Shown here piece by piece: positions 7,193-15,171 of a DNA stretch of 18,949 bases; positions within the stretch are counted from its first letter, which is position 1; every line of letters starts with the position of its first letter. Source of the DNA: an uncultured Bacteroidales bacterium (GTDB taxonomy: Bacteria; Bacteroidota; Bacteroidia; Bacteroidales; Paludibacteraceae); the NCBI GenBank assembly GCA_937892015.1, contig CALAUY010000069.1, positions 1-18,949 of the forward strand. The letters run 5' to 3'. Below the pieces are notes generated by a model, which saw nothing but the letters and a program-made list of their open reading frames with translations, did no database searches and had not been told where the DNA came from. A program made the position numbers and the translations under genes.

Positions 7193-10100
7193 TTACATCT
7201 GTGCTCCCACTTTGCCGTGACATTGCTTGTATTTCTTGCCACTGCCGCATGGACACGGATCGTTCGGGCGGATTTTCTTCTCCACGCGAATGGGTTGCGT
7301 CACTTGTTGACGACGCGTGTCTTGTCCGTTGGCCGCGGACATGGCCGTTTGGATGCCTCCACTGCTGCTCGTTGAGCCCATCTGCGGAGCTTGTGTGCGG
7401 GATACAGCCTGGTCTTTCTGCGTGCGATACTTGCTCATGTCCTGACGTTGCGGTGCTTGTGCCTGGCGCACTTCGTTCGGGTCACGTGTCGGAATCTGTG
7501 CGCGCATGAGGATGGCGATGGCGCGGCGATTGAAGCTGTTAAGCATCTGCTCAAACAGTCCGAACGACTCCAGTTTGTAGATGAGCAACGGATCTTTCTG
7601 TTCGTAGGAGGCAGTCTGAACCGAATGGCGCAGTTCGTCCAATTGGCGCAAGTGCTCTTTCCACTCGTCGTCGATGACGTAGAGCAGCGTCTGTTTCTCG
7701 AAGCTCTTCACCACTTCCTTGCCTTCCGTTTTGTACGCATCTTCCAGATTGACAATCACTTGGTACGTACGCTTGCCATCGGTGATGGGGATGAGGATGT
7801 TCTTGTACTGCGAGCCCTTGTCCTCGAAGACGCGTTTTACAACGGGATTGGCGATGCCGGCGATGACGTCCATCTTGCGCTTGAAGAGTTCCAATGCAGC
7901 TTCTGACAACTGGTCGGTCAGTGCTTGTTCTCTGCCGCGACGGAAAGTGTCCTCATCGAACGGTATTTCCATTGCAAACGACTGAAAGACATCCATTTTC
8001 AGACTTTCGTAGTCGTTAGCGTCTTTTGCTCGGTTGATGATGTTTGCAGCCTCGTCGTAGATCATGTTGGTGATATCCACTCCGAGCCGTTCGCCCATGA
8101 GTGCGTGACGACGTTTGGCGTACACCACGTTTCGTTGTTGGTTCATGACGTCGTCGTACTCGATGAGGTGCTTACGGATGCCGAAGTTGTTCTCTTCCAC
8201 TTTCTTCTGTGCGCGCTCGATGGAGCTGTTAATCATCGAGTTCTCAATCATTTCGCCCTCTTTGAAGCCGAGTCTGTCCATTGCTCCGGCGATGCGGTCG
8301 GATCCGAAGAGTCGCATCAGTTCGTCCTCGAGCGAGATGAAGAAGACGGAGCTTCCCGGGTCGCCTTGTCGTCCGGCACGTCCGCGCAACTGTCGGTCAA
8401 CGCGTCGGCTCTCATGGCGTTCAGTGCCTATGATTGCCAGACCGCCTGCATCGCGTACTTCGGGCGTGAGCTTGATATCCGTACCACGACCTGCCATGTT
8501 CGTTGCAATGGTGACGATGCCCGGTCGTCCGGCTTGAGCGACGATGTCGGCCTCTTTTTGGTGGAGTTTGGCGTTGAGTACTTGATGAGGAATCTTGCGC
8601 ATGTTGAGCATTCGGCTCAGCAACTCGGAGATTTCCACCGAAGTGGTACCTACCAGTACCGGTCGTCCCTCGTTAATCATCTTCACAATCTCGTCGATTA
8701 CGGCGCTGTATTTCTCGCGCTTGGTGCGATAGATGCGGTCGTTCTGGTCGATACGTGCCACGGGTTTGTTGGTCGGGATAACCACCACATCGAGCTTGTA
8801 GATGTTCCAGAACTCGCCTGCCTCGGTCTCGGCCGTACCGGTCATGCCGGCCAGTTTGTTGTACATGCGGAAGTAGTTCTGCAGCGTGATGGTAGCAAAC
8901 GTCTGTGTTGCCGCCTCCACTTTGGCGTTTTCTTTCGCTTCAACGGCTTGGTGCAGACCATCTGACCAGCGACGACCTTCCATCACACGTCCGGTTTGCT
9001 CATCGACAATCTTCACCTGATTGTCTTCTGTGAGGATATAATCGACATCTTTCTCGAAGAGAGTGTATGCTTTAAGTAACTGATTGACAGTGTGTACGCG
9101 CTCACTCTTCACGGCGTATTGCGAGATGACTGCGTCTTTCTTTTCCTGTTTCTGATCGGGAGTCAGCGACGCATCTTTCTCGATGTCTGCCACTTCGGAG
9201 CCGACATCCGGCAAGACGAAGAAATTGGGGTCATCCGTTTGTCCTGCCAGCACTTCCGCACCTTTATCCGTCAGTTCAACCTGCTTGTTTTTCTCGTCGA
9301 TGACGAAATAGAGCGGGTCGGTGGCGATGTGCATGTTCTTGTTCTGTTCCTGCATGTAGAACTCTTCGGTTTTCTGCAGGCGCACTTTGATTCCCGGCTC
9401 AGAGAGGTACTTGATGAGTGCTTTGTTTTTCGGCAGTCCCTTGTATGCACGGAAGAGTGCCAGTTCGCCTTCTTCCTGCACGGTTTTGTCGTCACTCGGC
9501 ATTTTCTGCCGCGCCTCAGAGAGATATTTGGTCACTTCGGCTTGTTGTGTTCGGACGAGCAACTCCACACGATGTTTGTACTCGTCGAACATCTGGTCTT
9601 CGCCTTTGGGAACGGGACCGGAGATGATGAGCGGCGTACGAGCATCGTCAATCAAGACGGAATCGACCTCATCCACAATGGCATAGTTATGAGAGCGTTG
9701 CACGAGGTCGAGCGGACTGGTGGCCATGTTGTCGCGCAGATAATCGAAGCCGAACTCGTTGTTCGTGCCGAACGTGATGTCGCACTGATAAGCTTTGCGG
9801 CGTTCATCGGAGTTGGGCTTATACTTGTCAATGCAATCGACAGAGAGACCGTGGAACATGTAGATAGGTCCGTTCCATTCAGAGTCACGTTTGGCCAAGT
9901 AGTCGTTGACGGTCACGACGTGTACACCTTCATGTGTCAATGCGTTGAGGAAGACGGGCAACGTAGCTACCAGCGTCTTTCCTTCACCGGTTGCCATCTC
10001 GGCAATCTTGCCTTTATGGAGCACAACTCCGCCGATGAGCTGTACGTCGTAGTGGATCATGTCCCACGTAATCTCGTTGCCACCGGCCATCCAGTGGTTT

Positions 10101-10570
10101 TGATACAGTGCTTTGTCGCCCTCGATGGTGATGAAATCGAAGCGCGGGTCGGCAGCCAAGTCGCGGTCGAACTGATTGGCCGTCACTTCTACGACCTCGT
10201 TTTCCGTGAAACGACGAGCCGTATCTTTGACGATGGCAAACACAACGGGCAGGACTTCATCGAGCACTTCTTCGTAGCGTTTCTTGATTTCTTTCTCGAG
10301 GTCATCCACGCGTTTGTAGATGGCTTCGCGTTTCTCTATCGGCGTCTCTTCTATCGACGCTTTGAGTCGGGCTATCTCGTCTTTCTGTGGCTGCACGTAG
10401 TCGGCTATTTGCTGCTTGACGGCATCGGTTTTCGCGCGCAGTTCGTCGTTGTTGAGCTTGGCCAAGTCGGGATAGACATCATTGATTTTCTGCACGTAAG
10501 GTTGTACCTCGCGCATATCTTTCTGGCTCTTATTGCCAAAAATCTTCGTTACTATCTCTAAAAAATTCAT
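7193..10570 (-). CDS. secA: Protein translocase motor SecA
   Basis: ATPase that drives preproteins through SecYEG. The 1,125-residue protein is long, as usual in Bacteroidetes. It shows Walker A MATGEGKT (192-199), the DEVDSVLIDDARTPLIISG Walker B/NBD1 segment, the preprotein-crosslinking insert, a second NBD with TNMAGRGTDIKL and the arginine finger QLRGRAGRQGDPGSS. A charged N-terminal insertion rich in Lys/Glu (60-105) is present. A Gln/Ser-rich linker leads to the zinc tail DPCPCGSGKKYKQCHG that binds SecB or ribosomes. The small peptide gene at 10578 ends 7 nt upstream, so secA is probably expressed from a promoter further upstream. No secM-like signal-peptide gene precedes it. Confidence 0.98.
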   Translation of the reverse strand: MNFLEIVTKIFGNKSQKDMREVQPYVQKINDVYPDLAKLNNDELRAKTDAVKQQIADYVQPQKDEIARLKASIEETPIEKREAIYKRVDDLEKEIKKRYEEVLDEVLPVVFAIVKDTARRFTENEVVEVTANQFDRDLAADPRFDFITIEGDKALYQNHWMAGGNEITWDMIHYDVQLIGGVVLHKGKIAEMATGEGKTLVATLPVFLNALTHEGVHVVTVNDYLAKRDSEWNGPIYMFHGLSVDCIDKYKPNSDERRKAYQCDITFGTNNEFGFDYLRDNMATSPLDLVQRSHNYAIVDEVDSVLIDDARTPLIISGPVPKGEDQMFDEYKHRVELLVRTQQAEVTKYLSEARQKMPSDDKTVQEEGELALFRAYKGLPKNKALIKYLSEPGIKVRLQKTEEFYMQEQNKNMHIATDPLYFVIDEKNKQVELTDKGAEVLAGQTDDPNFFVLPDVGSEVADIEKDASLTPDQKQEKKDAVISQYAVKSERVHTVNQLLKAYTLFEKDVDYILTEDNQVKIVDEQTGRVMEGRRWSDGLHQAVEAKENAKVEAATQTFATITLQNYFRMYNKLAGMTGTAETEAGEFWNIYKLDVVVIPTNKPVARIDQNDRIYRTKREKYSAVIDEIVKMINEGRPVLVGTTSVEISELLSRMLNMRKIPHQVLNAKLHQKEADIVAQAGRPGIVTIATNMAGRGTDIKLTPEVRDAGGLAIIGTERHESRRVDRQLRGRAGRQGDPGSSVFFISLEDELMRLFGSDRIAGAMDRLGFKEGEMIENSMINSSIERAQKKVEENNFGIRKHLIEYDDVMNQQRNVVYAKRRHALMGERLGVDITNMIYDEAANIINRAKDANDYESLKMDVFQSFAMEIPFDEDTFRRGREQALTDQLSEAALELFKRKMDVIAGIANPVVKRVFEDKGSQYKNILIPITDGKRTYQVIVNLEDAYKTEGKEVVKSFEKQTLLYVIDDEWKEHLRQLDELRHSVQTASYEQKDPLLIYKLESFGLFEQMLNSFNRRAIAILMRAQIPTRDPNEVRQAQAPQRQDMSKYRTQKDQAVSRTQAPQMGSTSSSGGIQTAMSAANGQDTRRQQVTQPIRVEKKIRPNDPCPCGSGKKYKQCHGKVGAQM

Positions 10571-10577
10571 ACCTCTT

Positions 10578-10739
10578 TTATTGTTTGTCCCAGATGTTTT
10601 GTCGGTTCGGACTCAGTCCTTCTCCGGCTTGATATTGGTTGTAAAATCCGTCTGGTGAACTGGTTGTGAGTACGTCGGGACGGACGTTCATCACGGTCAG
10701 TACAGGCGACAGATAGGATTTATGTTGTTTGTTCTTCAT
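10578..10739 (-). CDS. Small peptide gene, member 1 of an IWD-ending family
   Basis: A 53-codon reading frame with ATG at 10739 and TAA at 10578-10580, too short for usual ORF cut-offs. It starts MKNKQHKSYLSPVLTV, contains the segment NVRPDVLTTS, and ends SPNRQNIWDKQ. It lies 12 nt after the secreted endonuclease gene and 7 nt before secA, so it is almost certainly in their transcript. It has no signal peptide or membrane segment. It resembles the peptide at 15555-15701 in layout: a basic start, a short hydrophobic strand, D(V/I)hTxS, a Gly/Asn/Gln-rich middle, and P-x-R-x-x-IWD. Similar short tails ending near IWD occur in Bacteroidales as far as I recall, without a known role. Function unknown. 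Confidence 0.75.
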   Translation of the reverse strand: MKNKQHKSYLSPVLTVMNVRPDVLTTSSPDGFYNQYQAGEGLSPNRQNIWDKQ

Positions 10740-10751
10740 TTTTCTCTACAA

Positions 10752-12992
10752 TTAACGTGCCAAATACTTCTTATTGCCTTGAATGACGATGCCTTGATAG
10801 CCGCGTGACACGGTCATTCCCATAATATTATAGACGGGACGGCTCCAATCGATGTCCGTCTGCCATTTTGTCAGTTCTTGCATATCGGTTGCCGTTTCTT
10901 CGAAAAAGAAATGTGCCGGTGCATCGGCAGCATCGGCCGGCAGTGCCAGATAAGCTTTGTTGTCACCGAGCGGAAATCGTCCGCCGCTCTCTTCTCCCCA
11001 GTACCATCCCAATGGTCCATCGGCGGGTTTGAGCAGTTTGTAGTAAAACGTGGCGGACGGAACGGACAGGATAGTGCCGGAACTCACGTTCGGATAGAGG
11101 TTGTGCACAGGAGCTTCGTTGGATGTCTCGGCGAGCGAATACGGATAGACACCTTCAGCACCTTGAATGAGCAAACCCGTTTCGGCCGGGACTATTCGGT
11201 CGGGAAATGTGGCTACATTTTTCGAAAGAGCTCCGAACGAGTACTGAACGGTGTATGGAGTCAGTTCGTTCGGCATGACAAACGCTTTGTCGGAGCTGTA
11301 CGTTGCCCAACCGACCGACGACACGATGATTTCTTGCATGCCACGAAAGTAATAGATGCGGATGTTGTCGAGGAAAGCGCGCTTGGCAGTTGTCGAGAAC
11401 GTGATGGTTGCGCCGGCTGTTCCGCCATCATATACTTTCTGTATCGTCTGGAACTCGCCGTCCATGGTAGATGAATAGCTGAACGTGTCGGGCTCAAGGC
11501 CGGTGATGTTAACGATGATGTCGCTTTCGATGGTTGTCCAACCCTTGACATCGAAACTGAGCATGAATCGTCCGTTGTTGACAGACAAATCCAGCTGTTT
11601 GGTTGTGATAGAGCCGGCAGCATCACCCTTGCCGATTCGCAGAGCATCGCCGGCTTGATAGGTGTATTGAGACGCACTGAAATTGCTGTTGAGTGTCCAT
11701 TGTGAGCCGGAACCGGAAGTAGTGGTGTTGTTGCCGACAGTGATGGACGAGAAATCTTCGTCAAAGAGGTAATGGTTGGCGTTGGGATTGTCTTCGAACG
11801 ATGCACTGACAGTCACGTTGGCTGCTGGCATGATGAACGTGCAGGAGTTGCCCTCACCAATCGTCACAGCCACAGGATTGGAGCCGTCAGAGACACTCCA
11901 GTTAGAGGCGATGTTCGTGAAGAGATGTGTCTCATCGGGCGTGGCGTACAGAGTGACAATGTCGCCAGACATCGCTGCTGCCGGAGCTGCCACGATGCTG
12001 CCACCATCGAGTGACGGACGAAGAATATCGTAATAGACGCTGTTGTAGGAACACGTGGCTGCTGCCAGTGAGAACGTCTCGTTGGAGCGATTGCCCCAGA
12101 TGAACTCGACCAGTTCAGGATAGTCGATGAACGGATTGCGGTTGTTTTGCAGGCTCTCGACAGCGTTGTTGCGCACGCGCTCTTTCTCGCTGACGGGGTC
12201 GTTGCGATGCCATTTGAGCAGCAGGTTCAGTGCCCATGGCTCGATGTCGGTGTAGTGGTCGTTGGCGTTGGTGACGAACATGCAGTTCTCGCTCGTCTGC
12301 CATGTTATCAGTCCCTCGTACGCGCATACTACATAGAGGTACATGCGCGCGAAGTCGCCTTTATAGATGTCGGCCGGTTCGAACAGTTTGGTTGCGCCGC
12401 TGTAAGCGCTCTGCATGGATGTTGGTACGTTCCACACATGGCTGCATGCGTTCTGTGGAGTGACGTACGTCTTGCCGTTATACATGCCCGTGGCAGTAGG
12501 AAAACTGCGCGTGAACCCGCTGACGGAGTCGCCGAGAGAGAAGTTCTGTTTGGCGTTGTTGGCAGCACCATCCGACGGAACCAAATGATGGAGGTCGGTG
12601 TAGGCGATGTCGTTGCCTTCTTCGCCTCCCCACCAGCTGTTAGGTACGCAATGCTCGCGATTGATGCCGCCTGTCTGGGTGTGGTTGTTGTCTTCGTAGA
12701 ACTTCGGAAACCATTGCATCCAAGCGTACATGTCATAGACCAGCATCACGTTCTCGCCCGTGTATGAAGCGGGGATGGAGTCGGCAGGAGCCAAGTCGGT
12801 TGTCTCGTACGCTGTCCACAGGTTGCTGTACTTAATCTTCGTGTGTGGGTTGACAATCGCTTGCAGAGCCAGCTCTAACGCGCGACCATTCTTCCCGTCA
12901 AGCGTTGAGGCGGTGTAATACGAAGCCTGCGGTTGCGCCCAAAGCGCCGTTGCTGTTACAACTATGAGAAACGATATCAATGCTCTTTTCAT
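10752..12992 (-). CDS. Secreted endonuclease I-like protein with C-terminal sorting module
   Basis: Predicted extracellular nuclease. The start at 12992 gives the signal peptide MKRALISFLIVVTATALWAQ; an ATG at 13028 would bury it. The endonuclease I His-Me-finger core is clear at about residues 109-145: INREHCVPNSWWGG, then DLHHLVPSDGAANNAKQNF. Domains after the nuclease, in order: an InlB-B-repeat-like module (GGSIVAAPAAAM... to VTVSASFED), a jelly-roll-like module starting YLFDEDFSS, an FN3-like region, and a terminal sorting-like module (VYNIMGMTVSRGYQGIVIQGNKK) of the kind recognised by type IX secretion in relatives. It opens the long minus-strand cluster, 60 bp after the ATPase gene. 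Likely role: DNA scavenging or biofilm DNA degradation, inferred from family. Confidence 0.88.
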   Translation of the reverse strand: MKRALISFLIVVTATALWAQPQASYYTASTLDGKNGRALELALQAIVNPHTKIKYSNLWTAYETTDLAPADSIPASYTGENVMLVYDMYAWMQWFPKFYEDNNHTQTGGINREHCVPNSWWGGEEGNDIAYTDLHHLVPSDGAANNAKQNFSLGDSVSGFTRSFPTATGMYNGKTYVTPQNACSHVWNVPTSMQSAYSGATKLFEPADIYKGDFARMYLYVVCAYEGLITWQTSENCMFVTNANDHYTDIEPWALNLLLKWHRNDPVSEKERVRNNAVESLQNNRNPFIDYPELVEFIWGNRSNETFSLAAATCSYNSVYYDILRPSLDGGSIVAAPAAAMSGDIVTLYATPDETHLFTNIASNWSVSDGSNPVAVTIGEGNSCTFIMPAANVTVSASFEDNPNANHYLFDEDFSSITVGNNTTTSGSGSQWTLNSNFSASQYTYQAGDALRIGKGDAAGSITTKQLDLSVNNGRFMLSFDVKGWTTIESDIIVNITGLEPDTFSYSSTMDGEFQTIQKVYDGGTAGATITFSTTAKRAFLDNIRIYYFRGMQEIIVSSVGWATYSSDKAFVMPNELTPYTVQYSFGALSKNVATFPDRIVPAETGLLIQGAEGVYPYSLAETSNEAPVHNLYPNVSSGTILSVPSATFYYKLLKPADGPLGWYWGEESGGRFPLGDNKAYLALPADAADAPAHFFFEETATDMQELTKWQTDIDWSRPVYNIMGMTVSRGYQGIVIQGNKKYLAR

Positions 12993-13052
12993 AGGAACAT
13001 GAATATTATTTGTTATACTTGTTGTCATGTTAGTGGCAGAGGCTATTTCTTG

Positions 13053-14246
13053 TCAAACGATAGAAAGCAGTTGTGCCAGATCGACCTTGAGAAACTCTTC
13101 CAGAGGAAGTCCACCTGTTCCTATAATGAGAGAGGTTGATTTAGGATAAAGTTTACGAAAGATTGGAATGCCGCTATTCATTTTGCGGCGACCACTCTTT
13201 ACTTCAATACCAACCACTTTCTCTCGCATAGAGATGATAAAATCCACTTCGTCATCCCTTTCTCGCCAATAAAACACCTCGAATCCGACCTCATCTGCCT
13301 GATTGAGTAAGTAGGCTCCAACAGCACTCTCCACCCAACGTCCCCAGCGCTTTGAATCAAGCAATTCTTCGTGAAACCCTTTCCCTTGATACGCCGTTAA
13401 GAGTGCATTATTATAGACTTGTAACTTAGGTGCAGACTGATACTTACGTGCGGAGTCAATCGTGTATTTCTTTATACCTTCAAGCATATTTGCTTCGCCT
13501 AAAGTATAAAGGTAGTTGGCGAGTGTGCTGGCGTTTCCTGCATCCTGAAGTTGTCCGAGCATTTTGGCAAAAGCCAACTGTTCTCCGGAATGAGCACAAC
13601 CCACGGCAAACAACTGTCGAAGGAGCGCGGGCTTCAGTATTCGGCGTGTCATCAACACATCTTTTTCGATTGCCGGCTCTATAATCGCTTGCAGGATGTA
13701 TTTGTGCCATCTCGCTTCATCGTGGATGAGAGGTGCAGAGCCGGGATAACCACCAAAATAAATGTATTCTTGCAAGGAGAAGCCGAAACAATCCTGCATC
13801 TCCTTCAGCGACCAGTGCGGCACGCGAATGAGTTCGAATCGTCCTGCCAAACTCTCACGCAAACCATCTTTCAGCAGCAAACGACTACTACCCAATAGAA
13901 TGACTTTGATGTTTCGTTTGGTAGCAGTATCCGAGTCCCACTCCAGTTTGACTTGTTCGCTCCAATTGTTTATTCGTTGGATTTCATCTATAATTAGAAC
14001 GAACTCATTCGCTCCGCTAAGCTGCATTTGTATCCGCGCAGCCCTCCATCGTTCGCTTAACCATTCGCGATTGTCAGGCTCAACCATATCTGCCGTTTCC
14101 GACAAATAAGGAACTTGCAACTTCTCTACCAACTGATTAACGAGAGTAGTTTTCCCTACTTGACGAGGACCGGCCAACACTTGAATAAACCTGCGGGGTT
14201 CATCCAAGCGAGAAAGAATGGTGTTTAATTGGCTTCGTACTATCAT
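13053..14246 (-). CDS. AAA ATPase with DUF4143 nuclease-like domain
   Basis: 397 residues of the AAA_14/DUF4143 family, common in mobile and defence-rich regions and of unknown cellular role. Walker A is GPRQVGKTT (26-34), Walker B VLIIDEIQ (83-90), with sensor GSSRLLL and an SLAGRFE arginine region. The C-terminal domain carries a PD-(D/E)XK-like set: Asp335 in DDEVDFI, and Glu348-x-Lys350 in EVKSG, so a nuclease fold looks intact. The start at 14246 follows a 22-bp repeat array by four bases. It ends 60 bp before the secreted endonuclease gene with no terminator seen, so read-through is possible. Confidence 0.9.
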   Translation of the reverse strand: MIVRSQLNTILSRLDEPRRFIQVLAGPRQVGKTTLVNQLVEKLQVPYLSETADMVEPDNREWLSERWRAARIQMQLSGANEFVLIIDEIQRINNWSEQVKLEWDSDTATKRNIKVILLGSSRLLLKDGLRESLAGRFELIRVPHWSLKEMQDCFGFSLQEYIYFGGYPGSAPLIHDEARWHKYILQAIIEPAIEKDVLMTRRILKPALLRQLFAVGCAHSGEQLAFAKMLGQLQDAGNASTLANYLYTLGEANMLEGIKKYTIDSARKYQSAPKLQVYNNALLTAYQGKGFHEELLDSKRWGRWVESAVGAYLLNQADEVGFEVFYWRERDDEVDFIISMREKVVGIEVKSGRRKMNSGIPIFRKLYPKSTSLIIGTGGLPLEEFLKVDLAQLLSIV

Positions 14247-14250
14247 GTTA

Positions 14251-14331
14251 CAAAATTTTCAAAGTCGTTGTGCAAAATTTTCAAAGTCGCTGTGCAAAAT
14301 TTTCAAAGTCGTTGTGCAAAATTTTCAAAGT
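14251..14331 (-). repeat. 22-bp tandem repeat array abutting the ATPase start
   Basis: Three full copies (14251-14272, 14273-14294, 14295-14316) and a 15-bp partial copy (14317-14331). On the minus strand the unit is CACAACGACTTTGAAAATTTTG by rotation, in two parts CACAACGAC and TTTGAAAATTTTG. One copy has a single substitution. Each unit has an AAAATTTT palindrome, spaced two helical turns apart. The array lies immediately upstream of the ATPase ATG, four bases away. It could be a cooperative operator, or a promoter region whose copy number varies by slippage. TTTG recurs, but no complete TAnnTTTG is present. Confidence 0.85.
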
Positions 14332-14403
14332 ACAGCTAAAAAGCCATTGTACGCCTGATGTTTTTTGACTGCATTTTCTCCATTTATGCGGCAGATGTAT
14401 ATT

Positions 14404-15009
14404 TTACTTTCTCGCAACTTCAGCATCTATGACGACAATAGCTCCCGAATAAGAGACCAAAACATTCTTCGGACGAATATCACTGAGCATAAACTCGTTG
14501 TTCTCAAAATTTCCCTCATTATCAACAGGCCGAAACCCTTTTTGCTCCATGTATAGCAATATTTCTTCGTCTGTAGCGAAACGTGCCTCATCAATAAACG
14601 GCTGTGTAAAGACCGGGCACACATGCGTTTCGCTAAACAATTGAAATCCTACCAATGTAAGGGGTGAATCGGGAAATAGTTCATTAAACATTTCTACGCG
14701 TTGTAATAAACGAGCAATATCCTCACCCACATGCATAAGGGTATTCATTTTATATACAAGATTGTTTCTTGTATCCAGCCAATTTTCACATTCATTACCA
14801 CTACGAAACAAGACAAGGCTTCGCTCTTTTGCAAAATCACCAAATAAATCAAGAACGCAATGTTCTTTCTGTGCCCAGAGATAAACGAAACGATGTTGCT
14901 CAAAACGATTTAACTTTTCAAGCTCTGTTCGTAAGCTTTGTGCATCTGGTTGTGATGTTGAATTTCCCATTGGTAGTTGATTTTGCGTTGTGGCTGTGTT
15001 TTGAGCCAT
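14404..15009 (-). CDS. Kinase-like protein, probably the 3' part of a frameshifted gene
   Basis: 201 codons as read. The C-terminal end has a protein-kinase-like catalytic layout: Asp177 in SDIRPKN, Asn182, then Asp195 in VVIDAEV, resembling the kinase domain of phage and conjugative-element polyvalent proteins. The part before it (LEKLNRFEQHRFVYLWAQKEHC, written here to its first 22 positions only in outline) is a normal soluble domain. The first 33 codons (MAQNTATTQNQLPMG...) are Gln/Ser/Thr-rich and look like an off-frame reading. A separate frame from 15044 reads MTDAENRLLIQEWLK and stops at 14910, exactly where this frame becomes protein-like. One extra A in GAAAAG near 14916 would fuse them. 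Function unknown; kinase activity unproven. Confidence 0.6.
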   Translation of the reverse strand: MAQNTATTQNQLPMGNSTSQPDAQSLRTELEKLNRFEQHRFVYLWAQKEHCVLDLFGDFAKERSLVLFRSGNECENWLDTRNNLVYKMNTLMHVGEDIARLLQRVEMFNELFPDSPLTLVGFQLFSETHVCPVFTQPFIDEARFATDEEILLYMEQKGFRPVDNEGNFENNEFMLSDIRPKNVLVSYSGAIVVIDAEVARK

Positions 15010-15044
15010 TCTTGTATCAAAAGTCTATTCTCTGCGTCTGTCAT
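14910..15044 (-). pseudogene. Out-of-frame 5' segment of the kinase-like gene, or a small overlapping gene
   Basis: A 44-codon frame from ATG at 15044 to TAA at 14910. It reads MTDAENRLLIQEWLK, then KINYQWEIQHHNQ and YEQSLKS. The charged, Trp-containing helical character fits a real protein better than the overlapping frame does. It ends inside the run TTGAAAAGTTAA. Restoring one A would read L-K-K-L-N-R-F and join the 201-codon frame. The alternatives are a sequencing error, a recent inactivating mutation, or a genuine small gene coupled to the next. Confidence 0.5.
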
Positions 15045-15129
15045 ATTACTATTTTCGACAAATAATTATTTTTCTGCTTAATAGATTTCCCGTGTGGAAA
15101 TGTGGCGTTTTTGCGCACTTTCTTTATTC

Positions 15130-15160
15130 CACAAACCCCTCCCGCAGAGGGGAGGGGATG
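15130..15160. repeat. 31-bp hairpin repeat, copy A
   Basis: Identical to 15424-15454 in the same orientation. It contains the inverted repeat CCCCTCCC-gcagag-GGGAGGGG flanked by CACAAA and ATG. There is no T-run after either side, so a terminator is unlikely. GC-rich hairpins of this type are dispersed between genes in many Bacteroidetes genomes and may be small mobile repeats. Confidence 0.85.
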
Positions 15161-15171
15161 GATAGGTGAAA

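Noticed and set aside
7925..8965. 346-codon + strand frame antisense to secA
   Set aside because: Same reason: a shadow of secA codon usage with no motif of its own.
9092..10561. 489-codon + strand frame antisense to secA
   Set aside because: It lies entirely within the conserved secA gene and is rich in His, Val and Phe, as expected from complementing its codons. No domain is recognisable.
10571..10751. Intergenic promoter region for secA
   Set aside because: The whole gap is occupied by the 53-codon frame with 12-nt and 7-nt margins, and no TTTG/TAnnTTTG pair was found there.
13029..13056. Promoter of the secreted endonuclease gene
   Set aside because: TTTG with a 21-bp spacer to TAACATGA only partly fits the consensus and overlaps the ATPase stop, so it was too weak to list as a feature.
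14251..14331. CRISPR array
   Set aside because: The 22-bp units are directly contiguous with no variable spacers, and no cas genes are present.
14905..14925. Programmed -1 frameshift site in the kinase-like gene
   Set aside because: TTGAAAAG does not allow a paired -1 slip of the Lys tRNA and no classical X-XXY-YYZ heptamer or following hairpin was seen; a one-base deletion is simpler.
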